Origin: Verrucomicrobiota bacterium
GTDB taxonomy: Bacteria; Verrucomicrobiota; Verrucomicrobiia; Chthoniobacterales; UBA10450
Length of the DNA stretch: 41,183 bases
Direction: 5' to 3'
NCBI GenBank assembly: GCA_003218135.1
Contig: QHNQ01000145.1
Span: 1 to 41,183, forward strand
Each line of letters opens with the position of its first letter. Position 1 is the stretch's first letter. The position numbers and the translations under genes are program-made. The notes beneath the pieces are model-generated. The model did no database searches, was not told where the DNA came from, and was given only the letters and a program-made list of their open reading frames with translations. Below, in pieces: positions 8,568-16,993 of this stretch.

Positions 8568-9368
8568 CTAGTCTCTTGTGACGATGCCATGGCCGAGCCG
8601 GGTTGTGATTTCATTGACCTTCTTCACTGATTCGGGCGGAATGCGGCGATCGCCGACATCAATCAAAGGTTTCACCTCGACCAGCGCGTCTTGAATTTGG
8701 CGGATGATGGGCAGGTTAAACTCGGGCATAGCTTGGAGCCTTGTTTGAAAATAGGAAAGCAGATCGGGCTGGTGCAGCAGCTCGGCGCCATCGCTGGAAA
8801 AATGTTCCTTCACAACCGAGGTCAACACCTCTGTACCACGCAGCCATCCGCCCAGGCTTACAAGCTGTGATAATTTTTCATCGTGCACCTCGTTCATCGC
8901 CTGTTGCACGCTGTTTTGGGTGCGATCCAGTTCTCTGCGGACGTTTTCCCAATTACGCTTGTCGGCCGCCTCGATGATCGCCTTGGCATGTGGAGTAATC
9001 GAATTTCCCACGCCGATACCCTTCGCCAGGGCCAGGACGCGCTGGCCAATATCTTTTACGGCGTCCGCGTCTTCCGCCTGCACTGCGATAAAACCATCGG
9101 CGATCACCGTCCCAAGTAAAAGAGCGATACGCGGCCTCTCGGTAAAGTTCGGTCCTTTGTCGCTGCGCACGTGCTGCTTCCAGTTCACCGTGCCCAGTTT
9201 GTTCAGGGCGCCGAAAATTTCGTTCGGCAACGGCACGACAACGTCTTCCACCCTGGTTGCTAATTGTTTAATATTGATGTGCTGTGGCGCTTGAGCGGCA
9301 CCTGCACACAATGCAAGCCCACAGAGGACACCCACGCCTAATTTCAAATATCTGGTAAACGGAATCAT
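8568..9368 (-). CDS. Secreted alpha-helical protein of unknown function
   Basis: From ATG 9368 the product has 266 residues. It begins with a clear signal peptide (MIPFTRYLKLGVGVLCGLAL, cleavage after AQA at about 25). The mature protein is mostly amphipathic helix, without Cys or recognisable catalytic motif, so a periplasmic structural or regulatory role is possible. The frame runs on upstream to 9488, but the extra segment precedes the signal peptide and is rejected. It is divergent from hldA (152-bp gap) and followed after 7 bp by another secreted protein gene. Confidence 0.7.
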   Translation of the reverse strand: MIPFTRYLKLGVGVLCGLALCAGAAQAPQHINIKQLATRVEDVVVPLPNEIFGALNKLGTVNWKQHVRSDKGPNFTERPRIALLLGTVIADGFIAVQAEDADAVKDIGQRVLALAKGIGVGNSITPHAKAIIEAADKRNWENVRRELDRTQNSVQQAMNEVHDEKLSQLVSLGGWLRGTEVLTSVVKEHFSSDGAELLHQPDLLSYFQTRLQAMPEFNLPIIRQIQDALVEVKPLIDVGDRRIPPESVKKVNEITTRLGHGIVTRD

Positions 9369-9520
9369 TGGCACTTTCGACTGTTGATTTCGAGTTCGAT
9401 TTAAGGATTTAATGGAGCGAACTTTAACAGAACCCGCTCCGCGCACAAACGCCGTCAACAAAAATTTGCTTTCCCATAGTCGAACCATCGCGCTGCCTCG
9501 GCGGCATCTTCTGCACTTTT

Positions 9521-10534
9521 ATGAACCTCAACAGACTCAAGACGCTTCTGGATCGTTCGTCATCAATGCGAATACTGGTCATCGGCGATTTGATGCTCGA
9601 TGAATTCGTGTGGGGAAAAGTCGGCCGCATTTCCCCCGAGGCGCCGGTTCCTGTTGTGGAGGTCACCAGAGAGTCGTTCTACCCCGGAGGCGCTGCCAAC
9701 GTCGCACGCAATCTGCGCGAATTCGTAGATTACGTCGCGATCATTGGCTTGCTGGGAAACGATCGCAGTGGCCAGCAACTTCAGGAACTGTTGGCGGAAC
9801 AAAAAATCGATTTCTCCAACGCGGTTAAAGACGAGTCGTTCCGCACGATTGTGAAAACGCGCATCATTGCGCGTCATCAACAGGTTGTTCGCGTCGATCG
9901 TGAACAGTTTACCGGGCCATCGGCACACCAAGTCCAGCATGTGCTCGCGGCGGTCCGAAACACCATTGCGCAGACAGACGCGATTATCTTTGAAGACTAC
10001 GGCAAAGGGTTTTTGTCAGCTGATATGGTTTCGGAGATTACAGATGTTGCGCGCTCGGCCGGCAAGATCGTGGCGGCCGATCCCAATCCCGAGCATCTAA
10101 TGGATTGGCATGGCGCCACAGTGGTTACGCCGAACCGCGCAGAGGCTTTTCTGGCAGCTGGCATTCCAGGGCGCGATCCGGATGCGGTCCCGCCGCACGA
10201 TGTCGATCTCCGGCGCGTCGGCGAAACGCTTCTTAAGAAATGGAACACAAAATATCTCCTTATCACGCTGGGCGAACACGGCATGATGCTTTTTCAGCAG
10301 ATAGAAGAGCCACATTATATTCCAACAAAGGCACGACAGGTTTTTGATGTCTCCGGCGCGGGCGATACTGCCGTTGCGCTCTTTACCCTCGGGCTTGTCT
10401 GCGGAGCAACTCCAATTGAAGCGGCAGAAATCGCCAACCACGGAAGCGCAATTGTGGTTAGCAAACTTGGAACTGCAACCGTGACGCGAAATGAACTTAT
10501 CGCCAGCTTCCGAGAGGACAGCGACCATGACTGA
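9521..10534 (+). CDS. hldA: D-glycero-beta-D-manno-heptose-7-phosphate kinase (HldA / RfaE domain I)
   Basis: The enzyme phosphorylates heptose 7-phosphate at C1 in the ADP-heptose pathway for LPS core. The 337-residue product is a PfkB-family (ribokinase) kinase with GDLMLDEFVWG near the N-terminus, PVPVVEVTRESFYPGGAANVA substrate elements, and the anion-hole/base motif GAGD near residue 281. The C-terminal nucleotidyltransferase domain of bifunctional HldE is absent, so adenylylation needs a separate HldC or RfaE2, not in this window. gmhB overlaps its 3' end by 8 bp, so the two consecutive pathway enzymes are translationally coupled. Confidence 0.92.
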   Translation: MNLNRLKTLLDRSSSMRILVIGDLMLDEFVWGKVGRISPEAPVPVVEVTRESFYPGGAANVARNLREFVDYVAIIGLLGNDRSGQQLQELLAEQKIDFSNAVKDESFRTIVKTRIIARHQQVVRVDREQFTGPSAHQVQHVLAAVRNTIAQTDAIIFEDYGKGFLSADMVSEITDVARSAGKIVAADPNPEHLMDWHGATVVTPNRAEAFLAAGIPGRDPDAVPPHDVDLRRVGETLLKKWNTKYLLITLGEHGMMLFQQIEEPHYIPTKARQVFDVSGAGDTAVALFTLGLVCGATPIEAAEIANHGSAIVVSKLGTATVTRNELIASFREDSDHD

Positions 10535-11060
10535 TGAGCTGTCTCCTGCCGTCTTTGTCGATCGCGACGGCACCATCATGAAGGATTGTGATTATTGTTC
10601 CGACCCGAAAGACGTCAGGATTTTTCCAGGCGTTCCGGAAGCATTGCGGCGTTTGAAAGCGCGTGGTTTCAAACTGATTGTCATTACAAATCAGAGCGGG
10701 ATCGGTCGCGGTCTGATGACAGTCGAGCAATATCGTGCCGTTGACGCGGAGGTCCTGCGACAGTTGGATGATTTGATCGGGGCGACCTATTTTTCCCCCG
10801 ATCTTCCCGGGCAAGATTCCAGCTCTCGCAAACCAGCCCCCGGGATGATCTTGCAGGCCAAGCAAGAACACGGGATTGACCTTTCACGCTCATTTTTCAT
10901 TGGCGACAAGGAAGTCGATGTCGAATGCGGTCGCAACGCTGGCGTGCGCACGATCCGCGTTCAAACCGGTTTTCAACGCGACATTACTAGCAGCAAGGCT
11001 GATTGGATTGCGGAGGATTTCCCCGCAGCGGCGGAGATTATCTTGAACATAACGTCATGA
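10527..11060 (+). CDS. gmhB: D,D-heptose 1,7-bisphosphate phosphatase (GmhB), HAD family
   Basis: GmhB removes the C7 phosphate after the kinase step in ADP-heptose synthesis. The 177-residue product has HAD motif I DRDGT at 12-16, motif II ITNQSGIGRG, RKPAPGM for motif III, and motif IV GDKEVDVECG. The Cys-rich zinc loop of classical GmhB just before RKP is replaced by YFSPDLPGQDSSS, with no Cys, so this is a zinc-free variant or a close HAD relative. Its ATG at 10527 overlaps the hldA stop, which fixes both function and start. A repeat separates it from kdsB. Confidence 0.88.
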   Translation: MTDELSPAVFVDRDGTIMKDCDYCSDPKDVRIFPGVPEALRRLKARGFKLIVITNQSGIGRGLMTVEQYRAVDAEVLRQLDDLIGATYFSPDLPGQDSSSRKPAPGMILQAKQEHGIDLSRSFFIGDKEVDVECGRNAGVRTIRVQTGFQRDITSSKADWIAEDFPAAAEIILNITS

Positions 11061-11067
11061 TTACGCG

Positions 11068-11177
11068 GTCATTCCGAATCAGGGGAGGAACCCCGCCCTT
11101 TGGTTCGTTGCACGGAGACGTCCACTTGCGTAATGCTTCGGCAATCGAGAGATCCTGCGGTTCGCTCAGGATGACAG
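11068..11177. repeat. Dispersed repeat family A, copy 3
   Basis: It begins GTCATTCCGAATC and ends CTCAGGATGACA, with the family-type internal AGGAACCCCG and GAGAGATCCTGCGG. It fills the gmhB-kdsB gap and ends a few bases before the kdsB ATG. Confidence 0.75.
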
Positions 11178-11180
11178 GCA

Positions 11181-11933
11181 ATGAATAAGGCATTGGGCGT
11201 CATTCCAGCGCGTTGGTCGTCTACACGTTTTCCGGGAAAACCACTGCATCGCATTGCCGATAAACCACTTCTGCAACACGTCTGGCAGCGGTGTCAAACA
11301 GCCAAAAATCTAGACCGGCTGATCGTTGCCACCGACGATATGCGCATTGCCGAGGCCGCTTTCAAGTGGGGCGCCGAGGTCGCTTTGACCTCCCCGAGAC
11401 ATCGTAGCGGGACTGATCGGGTGGCGGAAGTCGCACGCCGCGCAAAAGCTTTTTCGTTCGTGCTCAATATCCAAGGGGATGAACCGTTGCTCGATCCCCG
11501 TTTGATTGATGCAGTCGTTGAAAAACTTCGCTCGGGCGTGAAGATCGACATCGTTACTGCCGCGCATCCGTTCCAAAATCCTTCCGAAGCAGAATCACCG
11601 CATCAAAACAAAGTCGTCATAGATCGGCACAATTGCGCTCTCTACTTCTCGCGAAGCGTTATCCCCTACTCTGCCAAACCTTCCCGTGTTCGTTATCTGC
11701 GGCATCAGGGTATTTATGGTTTCCGTCGCGACGTGCTGCTCCAGTTTGTGAAGTGGAAACCGAGTCCACTTGAGCGCGCTGAGTCGCTGGAGCAATTGCG
11801 CGCGTTGGAAAATGGTGTAAAAGTTCATGTGCTCGTCACCAAACATGGTTCGCCCGGCGTGGACACGCCCGCCGACGCAAAATCGCTGGAGCAAAAACTC
11901 GTTCGCGCCCAACAGAGTGCTCGCTCCGGATGA
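11181..11933 (+). CDS. kdsB: 3-deoxy-manno-octulosonate cytidylyltransferase (KdsB)
   Basis: KdsB activates Kdo with CTP to CMP-Kdo for lipid A-core assembly. The 250-residue protein is of normal length. It has the nucleotide-binding N-terminus GVIPARWSSTRFPGKPL, then RLIVATDDMRIAEAA, LTSPRHRSGTDRVAEVA, IQGDEPLLDP, and the Kdo-site element HQGIYGFRRDVLLQF. Its stop overlaps the pyrG start by 4 bp (ATGA). Since pyrG makes the CTP that KdsB consumes, the coupling is metabolically sensible. The start lies just behind a dispersed repeat with only a weak AGG upstream. Confidence 0.95.
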   Translation: MNKALGVIPARWSSTRFPGKPLHRIADKPLLQHVWQRCQTAKNLDRLIVATDDMRIAEAAFKWGAEVALTSPRHRSGTDRVAEVARRAKAFSFVLNIQGDEPLLDPRLIDAVVEKLRSGVKIDIVTAAHPFQNPSEAESPHQNKVVIDRHNCALYFSRSVIPYSAKPSRVRYLRHQGIYGFRRDVLLQFVKWKPSPLERAESLEQLRALENGVKVHVLVTKHGSPGVDTPADAKSLEQKLVRAQQSARSG

Positions 11934-13603
11934 AATACATTTTTGTCACCGGGGGTGTCGTCAGTTCGCTGGGTAAAGGCTTAACCGCAGCCTCACTCGG
12001 GACGCTACTTGAAGCGCGCAAGCTGCGCGTTGTCCTACAAAAGTTCGATCCTTACCTCAATGTCGATCCCGGCACGATGAACCCGTTCCAGCACGGAGAA
12101 GTTTATGTGCTCAACGATGGCGCTGAAACCGATCTCGATCTTGGACATTACGAGCGCTTCACCAACTGCGTCCTCACACGGCACAACAACCTGACCAGCG
12201 GCCAGGTTTACGAGACCGTCATTTTAAAGGAGCGGCGCGGCGATTATCTCGGCAAGACTGTTCAGGTCATTCCGCATGTCACGGACGTGATCAAAAATCG
12301 CATTCGTGAGCTTTCCGACGAAAGCAAATACGACGTCGTTATTACTGAGATCGGCGGAACGACCGGTGACATCGAAGGTCTGCCATTTCTGGAAGCGATT
12401 CGACAATTTATTCTAGAGGTCGGCCCGGAAAACGTGCTGAACATGCACGTGACGCTTGTTCCATACATCAAGGCGGCGCACGAATTAAAAACAAAGCCAA
12501 CGCAGCAAAGCGTGGCGAAGCTCCGCGAGATCGGTTTGCAGCCGCAGGTGTTGATTTGCCGTAGCGAAAAACCGCTGGATCGGGATGTGCGTCGGAAACT
12601 GTCGATGTTCTGCAGCGTTTCTGAAAAAGCCGTGATCGAGGAGCGCGATGTCGAGCACACGATTTATGAAGTGCCGTTAACACTGCATGCTGAGGGACTC
12701 GACCAATTGGTGTGCGATCTTTTGCATCTGCAAACGCCTGCCCCCGATCTGGCAGACTGGCGAAAATTTGTCGAACGCGTTGTAAATCCAAAGCGCCGCA
12801 TCAAGATCGCTGTAGTTGGCAAATACATGGAAGTCCGCGACGCCTACAAGAGCATTTATGAATCACTCACGCACGCCGCCGCGAGCGAGGACTGCGGAAT
12901 CGATCTTAAACTGATTGATGCCGAATCGCTGGAGCACGGCGTGGACTCGCAGTTGAAAGATATTGGCGCCGTCCTGATTCCTGGCGGATTTGGCGCTCGC
13001 GGTGTTGACGGAAAAATCAACGCAGCACGTTTCGCACGGGAGCATAAGATTCCGTACCTCGGTCTGTGTCTTGGTATGCAGGTGGCGACGATTGAATTTG
13101 CGAGGAACGTCTGTGGAATCAAAGACGCTAACAGCACTGAGTTCGACAAGAAAACTCCAGAGCCGGTAATCTCCCTGCTGGAGGAGCAGCGTGGCGTCCG
13201 TAACAAAGGGGCAAGCATGCGACTGGGCACATGGCCAACCAAGGTTGTCCAAGGCACGCTCGCTGAAAAAATCTACGGTGACACCGAGGTAACGGAGCGG
13301 CACCGGCACCGATACGAGTTCAACATGAAGTATCGCGACCGAATGAACGCAAAAGGCTTCGTGATTTCAGGTACATCGCCGGATGGCACCCTCGCCGAAC
13401 TGATTGAGCTGCGCGATCACCCGTATTTCGTCGGTTGCCAGTATCACCCGGAGTTCCAAAGCAAACCAAATAAGCCGCATCCACTGTTTAAAGGATTTAT
13501 TCAGGCATCTCTGGGGCGACAGAGTAGCCGTGCGACGCACGCTCAAGCCGATCAAGAATCGCTGCGCCGAGTCCCTGAGAGGGAACTCGTTCCGCAACGA
13601 TAA
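11930..13603 (+). CDS. pyrG: CTP synthase
   Basis: PyrG aminates UTP to CTP using ATP and glutamine. The 557-residue protein has the synthetase domain first (MKYIFVTGGVVSSLGKGL, then KFDPYLNVDPGTMNPFQHGE) and a class I glutamine amidotransferase domain from about 290. The catalytic Cys is C380 in GLCLGMQ, and the His and Glu of YHPEF are H506 and E508. The family-like sequence ends near SLGRQ; roughly the last 30 residues are extra and lie antisense to the conserved C-terminal part of sua5 (107-bp convergent overlap). It is coupled to kdsB by a 4-bp overlap. Confidence 0.97.
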   Translation: MKYIFVTGGVVSSLGKGLTAASLGTLLEARKLRVVLQKFDPYLNVDPGTMNPFQHGEVYVLNDGAETDLDLGHYERFTNCVLTRHNNLTSGQVYETVILKERRGDYLGKTVQVIPHVTDVIKNRIRELSDESKYDVVITEIGGTTGDIEGLPFLEAIRQFILEVGPENVLNMHVTLVPYIKAAHELKTKPTQQSVAKLREIGLQPQVLICRSEKPLDRDVRRKLSMFCSVSEKAVIEERDVEHTIYEVPLTLHAEGLDQLVCDLLHLQTPAPDLADWRKFVERVVNPKRRIKIAVVGKYMEVRDAYKSIYESLTHAAASEDCGIDLKLIDAESLEHGVDSQLKDIGAVLIPGGFGARGVDGKINAARFAREHKIPYLGLCLGMQVATIEFARNVCGIKDANSTEFDKKTPEPVISLLEEQRGVRNKGASMRLGTWPTKVVQGTLAEKIYGDTEVTERHRHRYEFNMKYRDRMNAKGFVISGTSPDGTLAELIELRDHPYFVGCQYHPEFQSKPNKPHPLFKGFIQASLGRQSSRATHAQADQESLRRVPERELVPQR

Positions 13604-14528
13604 GATCGAGACCAAGTGCATCGAGTTCGCGCAGATATCGAAACAAGTTCGCAGCTGCTTCGCGAAGGTCTTGTTGTTCGCTGAGATTTCGGACTGCGAG
13701 AAATTGCAAGGAGCGGCGGTCTCCAGTCCGCCGCTGGGCGATCTGGAGATCGCCCTTTCTTGGATGCCATGCCAGCAAACCAACGCGTTGGTCGTTTTTC
13801 GGTGAAAATGATTTCGCGTCGTCGATCAAGTCCAATGGTGTTTTGGGCGCATAATGCGATGGCAATTGTCCCGGAGCCGAAATTTTCTGTGTCGACGCCG
13901 CGACGATGTTGATCTTTGCAAATTCCGATAACTGCTCTGCGGTAATCGGCCCACGCCGCAAGATCTGGATGCTGTTTCCCCGCACACGAACAATTGTTGA
14001 CTCAAGTCCATGTTGGGTTCGCCCCGCGTCGATGATTAACTCGATTCGTCCATTGAGTTCAGCGAGCACGTGTTGTGCAGTCGTAGGACTGATGCGGCCG
14101 AATCGGTTCGCGCTAGGCGCAGCAATTGGTTTTCCAAGTTCGGAGATGATTTCGGCAAAAACCGGATGCGAACTCATTCGCACGGCAACGGTGTCGAGCC
14201 CTGCGGTTACAATTTCCGGAACAATCGATCGCCGATCTAAAACTAGTGTGAGCGGTCCGGGCCAGAATCGCGTGACCAACTTATTGATCGGCGCGTGGGA
14301 ACGATTGTCGATCTTTGCTACGCGTTCCAGCCATTCTTCGTTGGGCAAATGCACAATCAGCGGATCGAACCGCGGTCGTTCCTTCGCCTCAAAGATTTTC
14401 GCGACTGCAATCGGGTTCAGCGCGTCAGCAGCGAGTCCGTAAACCGTTTCCGTGGGCAGTCCCACAATCTCGCCTTTGCGCAGCAGTTCAACCGCCGCAG
14501 CGCGGTCGGTTGAAATCACTGTTTTCAC
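13497..14528 (-). CDS. sua5: L-threonylcarbamoyladenylate synthase (Sua5, long form)
   Basis: The enzyme makes threonylcarbamoyl-AMP from Thr, bicarbonate and ATP for the t6A37 modification of ANN-decoding tRNAs. The 343-residue product has the YrdC/TsaC domain ([55 protein letters not shown]) plus the C-terminal Sua5 domain ([11 protein letters not shown] linker and [14 protein letters not shown]), so it is Sua5 rather than short TsaC. The start is GTG at 14528, overlapping the purE stop by 4 bp (GTGA), which indicates translational coupling. Its 3' end overlaps pyrG. Confidence 0.93.
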   Translation of the reverse strand: MKTVISTDRAAAVELLRKGEIVGLPTETVYGLAADALNPIAVAKIFEAKERPRFDPLIVHLPNEEWLERVAKIDNRSHAPINKLVTRFWPGPLTLVLDRRSIVPEIVTAGLDTVAVRMSSHPVFAEIISELGKPIAAPSANRFGRISPTTAQHVLAELNGRIELIIDAGRTQHGLESTIVRVRGNSIQILRRGPITAEQLSEFAKINIVAASTQKISAPGQLPSHYAPKTPLDLIDDAKSFSPKNDQRVGLLAWHPRKGDLQIAQRRTGDRRSLQFLAVRNLSEQQDLREAAANLFRYLRELDALGLDLIVAERVPSQGLGAAILDRLERASHGYSVAPEMPE

Positions 14529-15016
14529 TTTGGCAATTTCGCAGCCAGTACAGCTTCCGACTGTTTCTTACGAAAGGCCTCCAGTTGATGACGAATCGTC
14601 TTATCGGACGTGGCGAGAATCGCAGCCGCGAGAAGCGCGGCGTTTTTCGCCCCCGCCTCCCCGATCGCTAAAGTGCCGACGGGAATGCCCCCCGGCATTT
14701 GAGCAGTCGACAAAAGGGAATCGAGCCCCTGGAGCTTCGATTGAATCGGAACACCGAGCACAGGCAGCCATGTATGTGCAGCAATCACTCCAGCCAAATG
14801 CGCCGCGCCACCCGCGCCAGCGATAATCACCCGTACGCCGCGATCAGCCGCTGTTCGCGCGAACTCCGTAGTCGCGTCGGGAGTGCGATGCGCAGATAGA
14901 ACGCGCGCTTCATTCGCCACACCGAGCTCATCTAGCGTTTCTACGGCGTGCCGCATCGTTTCCCAATCTGATTTGCTGCCCATGATGATGGCAACCAAAG
15001 GCTTCGATTCAGGCAT
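14525..15016 (-). CDS. purE: N5-carboxyaminoimidazole ribonucleotide mutase (PurE class I)
   Basis: PurE converts N5-CAIR to CAIR in de novo purine synthesis. From ATG 15016 the product is 163 residues, typical of class I. It shows [15 protein letters not shown] near the N-terminus, SAHRTPD (substrate loop), [15 protein letters not shown], and [19 protein letters not shown]. The open frame extends upstream through a dispersed repeat to 15445; that extension is artefactual. purK is not adjacent. It is coupled to sua5, and purB lies 7.5 kb away, so the purine genes are scattered. Confidence 0.94.
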   Translation of the reverse strand: MPESKPLVAIIMGSKSDWETMRHAVETLDELGVANEARVLSAHRTPDATTEFARTAADRGVRVIIAGAGGAAHLAGVIAAHTWLPVLGVPIQSKLQGLDSLLSTAQMPGGIPVGTLAIGEAGAKNAALLAAAILATSDKTIRHQLEAFRKKQSEAVLAAKLPK

Positions 15017-15128
15017 GGGCAAATTGTAGGGCGTTTGATTCGTTTGCGCCAGCAAACTCACCCTTCGGGCTTCCCGTCCATGTCGCTCGGCTCCCGCCGG
15101 CTCCATTCTGTGAAACGCCAAGCCCTCC

Positions 15129-15216
15129 GTCATTCCGAGCGAAGTGAGGAATCTCTGATTATTGGTTTGGCGGCGAACAGAATAATCCAGAGATGTTTTG
15201 CTTCGCTCTACATGAC
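15129..15216. repeat. Dispersed repeat family A, copy 4
   Basis: It starts GTCATTCCGAGCGAAGTGAG and ends CTTCGCTCTACATGAC. An internal complementary pair (ATCTCTGATTATT and AATAATCCAGAGAT) makes it a long hairpin. It sits in the divergent purE-aroK gap (15017-15269), which otherwise holds nothing I can assign. Confidence 0.75.
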
Positions 15217-15269
15217 AGCAACGCGATGCTGATTCGAAACACAACACGTCTGGCTGAAGCAAGGTGTTA

Positions 15270-15848
15270 ATGAGATATTGTCCTGTGAACGCTGTCGCTG
15301 GATCGATTGTCCTCATCGGCATGATGGGCGCAGGAAAGTCGTCCGTTGGAACTTGCCTGCAGCGGCGCACGGCACTCGTCCTATTCGACACCGACGACAT
15401 CGTTGCGTCGAAATTCGGACTCTCGATCCCGGAAATCTTTTCCAAACACGGCGAGAAGAAATTCCGTGAAGCGGAAACTCAAGCCCTGCGGCAACTGTCA
15501 GAGACAAAGCGGGCAATCATCGTAACCGGTGGGGGTATCGTTTTACGCCACGAGAATCTGCAGATTTTGAAACGGCTCGGCTTAACCGTTTGGCTGGACG
15601 GCAATGAGGAAGCGCTATTCGAACGCGCCTCGCGATCAGGCAACCGACCGTTGTTGCAAGTGAAAAGTCCAAGGCGATCGTTTGCGCGAATGTTGCAGGC
15701 ACGGCAACCACTTTATGGCAGCGTTGCGGATGTCCGAGTCGATACGTCGATGCTTACAAATGAGGAAGTTGCCCTGGCAATTTTGAGCAAACTCGGAAGA
15801 GTTGGCGCCAACCCGCAGCCAGGGACGCCTATGCCGACTACAGCATGA
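15270..15848 (+). CDS. aroK: Shikimate kinase
   Basis: AroK phosphorylates shikimate at O3 in chorismate synthesis. The product of about 192 residues has Walker [10 protein letters not shown], the shikimate-binding Asp in FDTDD, Arg in KKFREAE, the glycine motif VTGGG, and a lid Arg in NRPLL. I prefer ATG 15270, which has AAGG six bases upstream; a GTG at 15264 or 15285 is also possible. The last 15 or so residues are a low-complexity Pro/Thr tail. Its stop overlaps the queG start by 4 bp. Confidence 0.9.
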   Translation: MRYCPVNAVAGSIVLIGMMGAGKSSVGTCLQRRTALVLFDTDDIVASKFGLSIPEIFSKHGEKKFREAETQALRQLSETKRAIIVTGGGIVLRHENLQILKRLGLTVWLDGNEEALFERASRSGNRPLLQVKSPRRSFARMLQARQPLYGSVADVRVDTSMLTNEEVALAILSKLGRVGANPQPGTPMPTTA

Positions 15849-16957
15849 TGACTCAAACTTCGCAAAGAGATTTGAAGGCGCAGCTCGTGTCTTTTGCGCG
15901 GCAGATTGGTTTTGATTCCTGTCGCATAGCAGCTTGCACCGAGCCAGCGCATACAAGTGAATTTCGGGAATGGTTGCGTGACGGCGCGCACGGCGAAATG
16001 CATTACATGCAACGCGGCGAAGAGAAGCGTTGCGATCCGCAGAAAGTTTTGCCCGGCGCGCGATCCATCGTTACTTTGGCGCTGAATTATTTTCAGGGTG
16101 AACAAGTTCGTCGGTCGCCCCGACATGTCGGAGCTACGGGCAGAATCGCGCGCTACGCGTGGGGCGAGGATTATCACGATGTGATCGAGGCGAAGCTCAG
16201 CAAGATCGACCAATTTCTTCGCAGTTTTGGCGGACAGCAGAAATATTACGTGGATACCGGCCCTATTTTAGAGCGCGACCATGCGGCGCAAGCTGGAATT
16301 GGCTGGCATGGCAAAAACACCATGCTGATTGATGAACGGCTCGGGACTTGGTTCTTTCTCGCAGAGCTTTTGACGACGCTTGAACTGTCGGTGGATGAGC
16401 CAGTCGCCGATCACTGCGGAACATGCGAGCGCTGTATCGCTGCGTGCCCGACAGGCGCGATCACTGCTCCGCATCGACTCGACGCACGCCGCTGCATCTC
16501 TTATCTGACGATTGAGTTGAAAGGTTCCATTCCCTTGGAGCTTCGCGCACTTATCGGAGATCGGATCTTCGGTTGCGATGATTGCCTGGATGTTTGCCCA
16601 TGGAACCGGTTCGCTCAAGTTTCTCACCAGACAGCTTTTTCAGCACGCCAATCAACGACGGGTATGTCGTTGCGGGAGTATTTGGAACTCAGTGAAGTAG
16701 AGTTTCGCGCCGTTTTCAAAAATTCCCCAATAAAACGAATCAAGCGCCGTGGTTTTCTACGCAATGTGTGTGTCGCTCTCGGTAACACCGGCGACGTATC
16801 CGATCTTCCGGCGCTCGAACGCGCGGCAGACGATCCGGAGCCTTTGATCGCAGAGCACGCGCTGTGGGCAGTTGAGCAAATTAGGGCTCGCCGCGGCGTT
16901 AAGTCGTGGGATCGACCGACAAGATCAGCGTCATTGAAGGAAGCTGCAATTAGCTGA
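15845..16957 (+). CDS. queG: Epoxyqueuosine reductase (QueG)
   Basis: QueG reduces epoxyqueuosine to queuosine in tRNA, using cobalamin and two [4Fe-4S] clusters. The 370-residue product has the N-terminal cobalamin-binding domain, DTGPILERDHAAQAGIGWHG at about 137-155, and the ferredoxin part with C191, C194, C197, C201 (CGTCERCIAACP), C217, and C244, C247, C251 (CDDCLDVCP). The C-terminal segment (GNTGDVSDLPALERAADDPE) is a HEAT-like repeat, as in other QueG proteins. It is coupled to aroK by overlap; no other queuosine gene is in the window. Confidence 0.95.
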   Translation: MMTQTSQRDLKAQLVSFARQIGFDSCRIAACTEPAHTSEFREWLRDGAHGEMHYMQRGEEKRCDPQKVLPGARSIVTLALNYFQGEQVRRSPRHVGATGRIARYAWGEDYHDVIEAKLSKIDQFLRSFGGQQKYYVDTGPILERDHAAQAGIGWHGKNTMLIDERLGTWFFLAELLTTLELSVDEPVADHCGTCERCIAACPTGAITAPHRLDARRCISYLTIELKGSIPLELRALIGDRIFGCDDCLDVCPWNRFAQVSHQTAFSARQSTTGMSLREYLELSEVEFRAVFKNSPIKRIKRRGFLRNVCVALGNTGDVSDLPALERAADDPEPLIAEHALWAVEQIRARRGVKSWDRPTRSASLKEAAIS

Positions 16958-16993
16958 ATCCAAAGCGGCTTTTCGGCGCATCCCAACGTTGTC

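Noticed and set aside
14525-15445. 306-codon version of purE
   Set aside because: The N-terminal 140 residues are translated from repeat A copy 4 and aroK antisense; class I PurE is about 160 residues and begins at 15016.
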